Part shown: positions 1 to 5,130 of the stretch, one piece after another
Layout: each line of letters starts with the position of its first letter
How positions within the stretch are numbered: the first letter of the stretch is position 1
DNA from: Chloroflexota bacterium
GTDB taxonomy: Bacteria > Chloroflexota > Dehalococcoidia > Dehalococcoidales > JAHJRU01
Assembly (NCBI GenBank): GCA_018830745.1
Contig: JAHJRU010000136.1
Coordinates: 1 to 5,130 of the forward strand
Length of the DNA: 5,130 nucleotides
Direction: 5' to 3'
Made by a program: the position numbers and the translations under genes
Notes under the pieces: generated by a model
The model's database searches: none
What the model was told of the DNA's origin: nothing
Seen by the model: only the letters and a program-made list of their open reading frames with translations

Positions 1-378
1 CAGAACCTCTTCTTCATCACCATGCCGGAGAAAGTACCCGGCTTCCATGCTACCTTCACTCAGGTGGCGGCTAAGTACGGTTATCCGGTAGCCGAGGTTG
101 GCTGCTATGTCCAGCCCATTGAGCGGGCGCGAGCCTGCCGCTGTGAGTTCAGCTGCTACTATGACCCCGCCGATATGGCGGAAAGAAAGAAGATTGGTGC
201 GCTTTACGCTGAAGCGGCTCGTTCTTTGTTGAATCAAGGAGCCTATTTTACCCAGCCGTACGGAGTGCTGGCGGACATGGTGTACAGTCGCGCCACCGGC
301 TACGTGGCGGCACTGAAAAAGGTAAAGAAAATATTCGACCCGCATAACATTATGAATCCCGGTAAGCTATGCTTTTAA
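1..378 (+). CDS. FAD-linked oxidase, C-terminal part (5' end outside window)
   Basis: Frame 1 is open from the first base, so the Met at base 22 is probably internal; 125 residues are visible before a TAA stop. The ending (KKVKKIFDPHNIMNPGKL, residues 106-123) is the typical C-terminus of the vanillyl-alcohol-oxidase/GlcD flavoprotein superfamily, whose members oxidise 2-hydroxyacids, alcohols or phenols with FAD. The visible part corresponds to the substrate (cap) domain end; the N-terminal FAD-binding domain is off the window, so FAD binding itself is not seen. Residues 35-52 carry four cysteines (C35, C46, C48, C52), which is dense for this region. It ends 13 bases before an iron-sulfur protein gene with a strong Shine-Dalgarno, so it is probably the catalytic flavoprotein of a multi-subunit dehydrogenase. 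The superfamily call is fairly secure; the substrate is unknown. Confidence 0.85.
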   Translation, partial: QNLFFITMPEKVPGFHATFTQVAAKYGYPVAEVGCYVQPIERARACRCEFSCYYDPADMAERKKIGALYAEAARSLLNQGAYFTQPYGVLADMVYSRATGYVAALKKVKKIFDPHNIMNPGKLCF

Positions 379-384
379 AGGAGG
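378..384 (+). promoter_or_regulatory. Ribosome binding site of the iron-sulfur protein gene
   Basis: AAGGAGG lies 7 bases before the ATG at 392 and overlaps the last base of the preceding stop codon (376-378). It supports Met 392 over the next in-frame Met (residue 14) as the start. Confidence 0.85.
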
Positions 385-391
385 CTGACTG

Positions 392-1684
392 ATGGTTAAC
401 CCACCGAAGCTTGAGCAGTATCAATATGATATGGAGCGTTGTATTCACTGTGGCGGATGCCGCTGGGTGGACCATATCTATACCCCCGGGGTCAGATTCG
501 GGGTCAAATGTCCCAGCATCGCCCGCTTTGAGTTTGATGAGTATGCTGCCTACGGGAGGGAGGAGATAGGTCTGGCATTGCTGAAGGGTGAGCTGGACTA
601 CTCACCGCGATTTATCGATGCCGTGTTCCAGTGCCAGCTCTGCGGCGCCTGCGATGCCGGTTGCAAACGCAATCTGGACCTTGAGCCCCTGTTGACACTG
701 GAGACCCTCAGAGCCCGGTGCGTGGCTGATGGACAGGGGCCTCTGCCGGCGCACAAGAAAGTGGCGGATAACATCGCCAAGACACATAATCGCTATGGGT
801 CGCCTCATAAAAATCGCCCCCAGTGGCTGGCGGATGATATCAAGCCGGCGGCTAAAGCAGACATGTTATATTTCGTCGGTTGCGCCTCCTCGTATACGGC
901 TACTTCTCTCGCCCAGGCGACCGCCCGGATACTTCAGGCAAGCGGCGCCGAATTCATGTTGCTGGGTGGCGAGGAGTGCTGCGGCTACCCCCTTTACGCT
1001 ACCGGTCAGGTTGACGCCTTCATCAAACAGATGGAGAGAAACCTGGAGGCATTGAAGAAATCGGGCGCCAGCACCGTTATCGTCAACTGCGCTGAGTGTT
1101 ACAAGACCTGGAGGGTAGATTATCCCAAGGTGCTGGGCAAATCCACTGCGGATATGGGCTTCACGGTGATGCATATCGTGGAGTACGTTGACCAGCAGTT
1201 GAAGGATGGAAAAATCAAGTTCAAGAATCCGGTAGAGATGAAACTCACCTACCACGATTCCTGCAACCTGGGGAGGCTAAGTGAACCCTCGATTTACTGG
1301 GAGGGAACGCGCGGAAAATACGGCTGTCTGGAACCATCGAAGGAGTACCGGCGGGGCACTTATGGTATCTACCAGCCGCCGCGGGACATTCTGGCAGCTA
1401 TTCCCGGCGTAGAGCTGGTGGAGATGTACCGCCACCACGAAAATACCTGGTGCTGTGGTGCCGGTGGCGGGGTGAGAGACGCCAATAAGGACTTTGCTCT
1501 GTGGACGGCTCAGGATAGGCTGGAGGAGGCGCAAGACGTGGGTGCTGAGGCTATTGTCTCAGCCTGTCCGTACTGTAAGGAGAATTTCAGCGAAGCTATT
1601 AAGAACGGCAAAGAGAAGCTCAAAGCCTATGATATCGTCGAGCTTATAGCCCAGGCTATGAAAGTCCGGGGAGGGAAGAGATGA
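392..1684 (+). CDS. Iron-sulfur electron-transfer subunit with two CCG domains (GlcF/HdrD-like)
   Basis: This 430-residue protein probably carries electrons from the flavoprotein(s) encoded next to it. The N-terminal part has two ferredoxin-like cysteine sets: C17, C20, C23 with a likely fourth ligand at C40-P41, and C81, C84, C87, C91. Two CCG (cysteine-rich) domains follow, the type found in HdrB/HdrD, GlpC, GlcF and succinate dehydrogenase SdhE. The first is C164, C196-C197, C233, C236 (spacings 31 and 35, canonical). The second is C291, C354-C355, C392, C395 (spacings 62 and 36), where the first spacing is about 23 residues longer than usual. The first ferredoxin set is also stretched, with 16 residues between C23 and C40. 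No transmembrane helix or signal peptide is apparent, so it is likely cytoplasmic or peripheral. It lies 13 bases after one FAD-oxidase gene and overlaps the next by 4 bases. The electron acceptor (quinone, ETF or a disulfide) is not identifiable here. Confidence 0.88.
   Translation: MVNPPKLEQYQYDMERCIHCGGCRWVDHIYTPGVRFGVKCPSIARFEFDEYAAYGREEIGLALLKGELDYSPRFIDAVFQCQLCGACDAGCKRNLDLEPLLTLETLRARCVADGQGPLPAHKKVADNIAKTHNRYGSPHKNRPQWLADDIKPAAKADMLYFVGCASSYTATSLAQATARILQASGAEFMLLGGEECCGYPLYATGQVDAFIKQMERNLEALKKSGASTVIVNCAECYKTWRVDYPKVLGKSTADMGFTVMHIVEYVDQQLKDGKIKFKNPVEMKLTYHDSCNLGRLSEPSIYWEGTRGKYGCLEPSKEYRRGTYGIYQPPRDILAAIPGVELVEMYRHHENTWCCGAGGGVRDANKDFALWTAQDRLEEAQDVGAEAIVSACPYCKENFSEAIKNGKEKLKAYDIVELIAQAMKVRGGKR
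1668..1674 (+). promoter_or_regulatory. Ribosome binding site of the second FAD-oxidase-like gene
   Basis: GGGGAGG lies 6 bases before the ATG at 1681, inside the end of the upstream gene. With the ATGA stop-start overlap it supports this start and suggests translational coupling. Confidence 0.75.
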
Positions 1685-3270
1685 GCATTGCCAGGGAAGC
1701 CTATCGGGCATTGGAGTCAATAGTCGGCCCGGAGCATATATCCGAAGACCCGGTAACCTGCCGGGCTTACAGAACCAAGTCCTATCGCCGTGAAACCGCC
1801 TACGAAACCATCTGCATGGCGCCCGAGTGCGTGGTTATGCCTAAGACCACCGACGAAGTGCAGCGGATTGTCAAGGTCTGCAACCGCTATAAAGTCCCCT
1901 ATACTCCCACCAGCACCTACTGGTATGCCACCAGCTCGCCCAAGAAACCCAATGAATTGATGATTGACCTGAAGCGGATGAACAAGCTGGAGATAAACGA
2001 CAAGCACATGTATGCCATTGTTGAGTCGGGGGTGGTCTACGGTCAGCTTCAGCAGGAAGCGTTGGACCGTGGCCTTTACACCATGGTCTCCGGTGGCGGT
2101 TCCCAGGTGTCGGTGATATGCAATCATATCAACCAGGGATGGTCGCCTCTTAATTACCGCACCGGGCTTATCGGCCGCCGTACGCTTGGCATAGAGTGGG
2201 TGCTGCCGGACGGAGAAATATTGAGGCTGGGCTCCCTGGCGCTAAATGAGGATGATTACTCCTGGGGTGAGGGAATAGGTCCCGACCTTCGGGGCATACT
2301 GCGGGGGGCAAGCGGCTGGATGGGAGCTATGGGAATCGTCACCCGGCTGGCCACCAAGCTTATACCGTTCCAACCCGAAAGGCTTGAGCCAACGGGCATT
2401 TCCCCGGATACCACGCTGATGCTCCCGCAGAACCGGATAAGGTGGTATAACTTCAATCTCCCCAACAGGGAGTCCCTGGAAAGGGCTATGTATGAGTTGG
2501 GCTGGCACGAGATTGCCGCCGCTGCCACCAAGGTGCCGGTATTGTGGCGTTACATTGCCCGCGCCAAGTCCAAGGAAGATTTCTGGAGGCTATGGTCGCA
2601 GGTGACCCCGGAGGAGATTGCCAGCACCCATATCCTGCGCATCCTGGTCGTCGGTTACACCTCGGAGGAGCAACTGGACTATGAAGAGCGGGTGCTGATG
2701 GATATTATGGAGCGTTTGGGGGGCGAGTTCCGCCGCACCAAGCCATCGGATGAATCGTGGATTAAGAATGCTGACTCCGCCGGCATGTGGTGGATGACCG
2801 GGGGCTATGTCTCCATAGAATACGTCATCGAGACTATTCAGCACGGGGTAAAGCAGGGGGTGGCCATAGCTGATTTGAAGAAGAAGTTTGTGCCGCCGCT
2901 GGTCAATGACTTCGGCGACCCCGGCTGGTTCCAGGCGGTTGAGCTGGGTCACGGGGATTACAGCGAGTTCCTTACTTATTGGGACCCCGATGATAAGGAG
3001 TACTACAAGGCCGACCAGATGTACCTGGAAACGATGAAGCTGAACATAGACAAAGGCTTCTACAGCTCGTTTTTGAATGCTCAGCCAATCTGGCTGACCG
3101 GTCCAGCCTTCGGGCCGAACTACCATCTCTGGCAGATAAGGGTGAAGAAGGCTTTTGACTCCGATAACCTTTCCAACCCGCCGGGGCTGGAGTGCTACGA
3201 CGAGATTGTAGAGCGCAGCGACCATCTTACCCGCGATTGGGAAAAAGGCAGCATGGAGGAGGTGGTGTAG
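1681..3270 (+). CDS. FAD-binding oxidoreductase-like subunit with a divergent flavin-binding domain
   Basis: This 529-residue protein has the layout of the vanillyl-alcohol-oxidase/GlcD superfamily. An N-terminal PCMH-type FAD domain covers about residues 45-230; the stretch around 51-70 matches the usual 'P.tt.EV..iv..c....vP' strand-helix unit, MIDLKRMNKL (94-103) the conserved 'ldl.rmn.i' strand, then VESGV (114-118) and LPDGE (175-179). A substrate/cap domain follows, with a C-terminal ending AFDSDNLSNPPGLE (about 493-506) in place of the usual DPnnilNPGKl. Two flavin-contact regions differ from the family norm. Residues 76-93, normally a glycine-rich pyrophosphate loop, contain no glycine, and the usual 'GG.ia.n..G' segment reads GGGSQVSVICNHINQG (138-153). 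The cap domain is rich in Trp and Tyr. It is the last gene of the plus-strand block, coupled to the iron-sulfur gene by a 4-base overlap. It could be a second catalytic subunit for another substrate or a GlcE-like partner; flavin binding is uncertain. Confidence 0.82.
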   Translation: MSIAREAYRALESIVGPEHISEDPVTCRAYRTKSYRRETAYETICMAPECVVMPKTTDEVQRIVKVCNRYKVPYTPTSTYWYATSSPKKPNELMIDLKRMNKLEINDKHMYAIVESGVVYGQLQQEALDRGLYTMVSGGGSQVSVICNHINQGWSPLNYRTGLIGRRTLGIEWVLPDGEILRLGSLALNEDDYSWGEGIGPDLRGILRGASGWMGAMGIVTRLATKLIPFQPERLEPTGISPDTTLMLPQNRIRWYNFNLPNRESLERAMYELGWHEIAAAATKVPVLWRYIARAKSKEDFWRLWSQVTPEEIASTHILRILVVGYTSEEQLDYEERVLMDIMERLGGEFRRTKPSDESWIKNADSAGMWWMTGGYVSIEYVIETIQHGVKQGVAIADLKKKFVPPLVNDFGDPGWFQAVELGHGDYSEFLTYWDPDDKEYYKADQMYLETMKLNIDKGFYSSFLNAQPIWLTGPAFGPNYHLWQIRVKKAFDSDNLSNPPGLECYDEIVERSDHLTRDWEKGSMEEVV

Positions 3271-3291
3271 GGGGGCGCTTACCGTAGCTGG

Positions 3292-4200
3292 CTACCGGAA
3301 CAGGTATTGCGTTATGTGCTGGAGAGCGGCTATCCCCTTTATTTCGGAGGGGAGGAGGGGAATCTCGGTGATTTCCATTCCTTGATACCTCTGACGGATA
3401 AGTTCGATATACGGCTTCTGCATTTCAGCTTTGGTCATGAGGAAGGCGGAAGACGTATCCTGGACCACATTATTTATTACCAGTCGTTCAATCCTTCCTT
3501 CGAGCTTATCAAATTCCCCCATGATGCTCTCAAGCTGCGCTACCGCCAGCGCTTCTGGAATGGTGACCAGGGTAAAGCTTACATCTTTCCGCAGGAAGTC
3601 CATGTCCTGCCCGGATAGTTTCTCCCACCCCTTGATGATGTCCAGCACCGACCTCCTGGTTTCTGAACCAAGCTTGAGTTTGGAATAGATTCGCGGTGCC
3701 GGTTTGAGGTGCTGGCTGAGCATGGCGGGTGTTTGGAGCAGGCCAAGAGTCTGTCCCAGGGGGGCGGTGTCCCAGACAATTCTGGCATACGTTTTTTGCT
3801 GAAACAGCCCCTTTAGATAGTCCACCATAAATTCATCGGCTAGACCGGGGAGAATTGAGGTGATGAAATCGACAAAATCTTCATATGATACCGATACCAG
3901 GGTAGAGAAGACCTCATAGACTTCCCGGCCAAACTTTTTATCCCACATCTGTTTCACTTCGTTTAGTCCCACCTCTTGGAGATAAAGGTTTTCGGCCACC
4001 TGTTTTGGTTTTTGTCTATCGGTGGTCTCAAATATGTGGGATAGTGAGGGCGTGGGGTCGGTCGATAGCACCAGTGTTGACTCGCCGCAAGAGGCATAGT
4101 GGAGAGCAGTGGCGGCGGCACAGGTTGTCTTGCCGACGCCACCCTTACCGGTGAACATGATTACCTTGCCATTATCAGTGGTGGAATTTGATGGGTGCAT
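3292..4200 (-). CDS. ArsA/Get3-family P-loop ATPase
   Basis: A single-domain 302-residue ATPase of the SIMIBI class (ArsA arsenite-pump ATPase, Get3/TRC40 and bacterial homologues). The deviant Walker A GKGGVGKTT spans residues 18-26. Switch I is STDPTPSL (46-53; D48 in the catalytic-Asp position), where the family usually has STDPAHSL or STDPAHNL. Switch II is DTAPLGQTLGLL (144-155) versus the usual DTAPTGHTLRLL. The motif ILPGLADE (116-123) in the helical subdomain, TIPEALAV (213-220), INN (242-244) and IPLLPSEIKG (280-289) match late family motifs. The only cysteines seen are C27 and C38, so there is no Get3 CxxC zinc motif and no ArsA-like arsenite cysteine triad; arsenite transport is therefore unlikely. 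No membrane segment or tail is seen. The start has a good Shine-Dalgarno 9 bases upstream. It lies 25 bases downstream of the membrane GNAT protein gene, probably in one operon. Its client or partner is unknown. Confidence 0.88.
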   Translation of the reverse strand: MHPSNSTTDNGKVIMFTGKGGVGKTTCAAATALHYASCGESTLVLSTDPTPSLSHIFETTDRQKPKQVAENLYLQEVGLNEVKQMWDKKFGREVYEVFSTLVSVSYEDFVDFITSILPGLADEFMVDYLKGLFQQKTYARIVWDTAPLGQTLGLLQTPAMLSQHLKPAPRIYSKLKLGSETRRSVLDIIKGWEKLSGQDMDFLRKDVSFTLVTIPEALAVAQLESIMGEFDKLEGRIERLVINNVVQDTSSAFLMTKAEMQKPYIELIRQRYQGMEITEIPLLPSEIKGIAALQHITQYLFR

Positions 4201-4209
4201 TGGTTCTCT

Positions 4210-4214
4210 CTCCT
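4210..4214 (-). promoter_or_regulatory. Ribosome binding site of the ArsA/Get3-like gene
   Basis: On the minus strand AGGAG (within GGTAGGAGAGAG) lies 9 bases before the ATG at 4200-4198, in the 25-base gap after the upstream stop codon. It supports that start and separate initiation of the second gene in the operon. Confidence 0.75.
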
Positions 4215-4225
4215 ACCTATACTTA

Positions 4226-5130
4226 TTATGTTTTACAGACGTATTCAGCGGTGCCGAGCTGCTTTTCTACCCGGCCCATAACGGAGGGGTCCGGCTGGCA
4301 GCGCTGGTCATCTGGGGCAAACAACTCCCATGTCCAGCCATGGTCCTGATAAAAGCGTTCAAGCTTGTCGAAATGGTCGGCATACTTGCGGTTAAGGTCG
4401 CCGTAGAGGGCGACCATGCCGTTTCTGGCTGCCCACCGCTCAATATAGTCCAGTAGCAGTGAGCCCAGGCCACGGTTCTCCAGCGAAGGGTCAACTTCAA
4501 TGCTTTCCAGCTTGGCGACATCTTTAGATACCACTGATAACGTGGCATAGGCTGGGGGATTTTTTTGCTGACCCGATTTAAGGCTTGCTGGTTGAACCAT
4601 GAAATGTACGTCCGGAGCCAGCGGTCTATCCTGATAGATTTCGGTTCGCCATTCTTTGCCTTGTTTATCGCTGCCCAGAAAGAAGGTGGGGGTTTGTTTT
4701 TTAGCTTCTCTGGTGGGAATCCCGCCCCGTAACACCAGCCACAAAGCGGTGGAGGCTAGAAGTATGGCCAGGATGCTCATAACCTGGGGTGCCATGCCGG
4801 GGTCTGTCCCGGGTGGACCGGGAGGGCCCACCCTGCCCGGAGGTCCCGGTTCTCCGGCCGGTCCCTGCTCGCCAGGTGAGCCAGGAATGCCTTGGCCGGT
4901 CCTTCCCTGAGGACCAACTTGTCCTTGCGCACCTTTTTCTCCCTGGGGTCCGCGCGGACCTTCCGGTCCGGTTATATTTCCCACGGTAAAGGTGGCAGTG
5001 GCTACGTTATTGAGGTTGTCCTTCACCGTGATGGTGTGTGGGCCTGGCTTAGCATCCGCTGGTACGGTGATAATGGCAGAAAAGTATCCCGAGGAGGGCT
5101 CAGGGAGTACACTGTAGGGAATGGTAGGCA
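4226..5130 (-). CDS. Ig-like / collagen-like / transmembrane / GNAT-domain protein (5' end outside window)
   Basis: The frame is open from the right edge to the TAA at 4228-4226, giving 300 visible residues; the GTG at 5026-5024 is an internal Val, not a start. Residues 1-49 look like the end of an Ig-like beta-sandwich (…[20 protein letters not shown]…, then VATATFTV). Residues 54-109 are Gly-X-Y collagen-like triplets. Residues about 114-133 ([20 protein letters not shown]) form one strong transmembrane helix, followed by a basic stretch (R134, R140, K143, K144), which predicts an outside N-terminus and a cytoplasmic C-terminus. About residues 194-271 resemble a GNAT N-acetyltransferase: [20 protein letters not shown] (207-226) is motif A, with E217-x-x-G220-x-G222 in the Q/RxxGxG/A acetyl-CoA loop, and [10 protein letters not shown] (258-267) is the motif B 'fYe..GF' element. 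The N-terminal half of the GNAT fold is not clear. Likely co-transcribed with the ATPase gene 25 bases downstream. Substrate unknown; acetyltransferase activity is inferred from two motifs only. Confidence 0.8.
   Translation of the reverse strand, partial: PTIPYSVLPEPSSGYFSAIITVPADAKPGPHTITVKDNLNNVATATFTVGNITGPEGPRGPQGEKGAQGQVGPQGRTGQGIPGSPGEQGPAGEPGPPGRVGPPGPPGTDPGMAPQVMSILAILLASTALWLVLRGGIPTREAKKQTPTFFLGSDKQGKEWRTEIYQDRPLAPDVHFMVQPASLKSGQQKNPPAYATLSVVSKDVAKLESIEVDPSLENRGLGSLLLDYIERWAARNGMVALYGDLNRKYADHFDKLERFYQDHGWTWELFAPDDQRCQPDPSVMGRVEKQLGTAEYVCKT
4802..4969 (-). repeat. Collagen-like Gly-X-Y triplet repeat
   Basis: This stretch encodes eight Gly-X-Y triplets, a short Gly-Gln interruption, then ten more triplets ending GPPGPPGTD. 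Pro is common at X and Y, and charged pairs (E/R, E/K) occur, as in bacterial collagen-like proteins that form triple helices without hydroxyproline. At DNA level it is a degenerate GGN-CCN-rich 9-base-type periodicity. It explains proline- and glycine-rich open frames on the opposite strand here, which I do not call as genes. It probably acts as an extracellular trimerising stalk just outside the membrane helix. Confidence 0.9.

Noticed and set aside
866..1255. Minus-strand open frame opposite the first CCG domain
   Set aside because: Shadow of a gene with intact, correctly spaced CCG cysteines; no independent evidence of coding.
2590..3225. Long minus-strand open frame (211 codons) opposite the second FAD-oxidase-like gene
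   Set aside because: It lies wholly antisense to a protein with clear family motifs, shows no recognisable domain and is explained by codon bias on the coding strand.
3282..3298. Possible hairpin (CCGTAGC / GCTACCGG) at the convergent junction, as a bidirectional terminator
   Set aside because: The stem is about six pairs with a bulge and a four-base loop, it overlaps the ATPase stop codon, and there is no T-run on either strand.
3292..4200. Reading the ATPase as an arsenite-efflux ArsA
   Set aside because: The arsenite-binding cysteine pattern and the tandem two-ATPase layout are absent, and no ars genes are nearby.
4109..4456. Plus-strand open frame spanning the ATPase start and the GNAT end
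   Set aside because: Crosses two supported minus-strand genes, including the Walker A codons, and has no motif of its own.
4656..4910. Plus-strand Gly/Pro-rich open frame that looks collagen-like
   Set aside because: It is the reverse complement of the real collagen repeat; GGN-CCN repeats give Gly/Pro-rich frames on both strands. Only the minus strand continues into the helix and GNAT motifs.

Overview
The window is compact, bacterial-type protein-coding DNA: Shine-Dalgarno motifs precede the internal starts, gene gaps are 25 bases or less, and base composition looks moderately GC-rich. It holds two convergent gene blocks. The lineage cannot be fixed from this sequence. An anaerobic or facultative bacterium is my guess, from the CCG-domain (heterodisulfide-reductase-like) iron-sulfur protein; a Chloroflexota/Dehalococcoidia-like source would fit but is not shown.

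Plus-strand block (1-3270): the C-terminal end of an FAD-linked oxidase (cut by the left edge), then an iron-sulfur protein with two N-terminal cysteine clusters and two CCG domains, then a second FAD-linked-oxidase-like protein. The gaps are 13 bases and a 4-base ATGA overlap, so the three are almost certainly co-transcribed. The set resembles the flavoprotein/flavoprotein-like/iron-sulfur arrangement of glycolate oxidase (GlcDEF) and related 2-hydroxyacid or alcohol dehydrogenases. The expected scheme is substrate oxidation at a flavin and electron transfer through the iron-sulfur subunit to an unidentified acceptor. The substrate cannot be read from the sequence.

Minus-strand block (5130-3292, read right to left): a large membrane protein whose reading frame is open through the right edge, followed 25 bases later by an ArsA/Get3-type P-loop ATPase. 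The membrane protein runs from an Ig-like beta-sandwich end, through a collagen-like Gly-X-Y stalk and one transmembrane helix, to a C-terminal GNAT acetyltransferase-like domain predicted to be cytoplasmic. This architecture is the most unusual item in the window. Its pairing with a Get3-like ATPase may be functional or simple adjacency.

The two blocks converge with 21 bases between stop codons (3271-3291). I see no RNA gene, CRISPR array, insertion sequence or clear promoter. The promoters of both blocks must lie outside the window.
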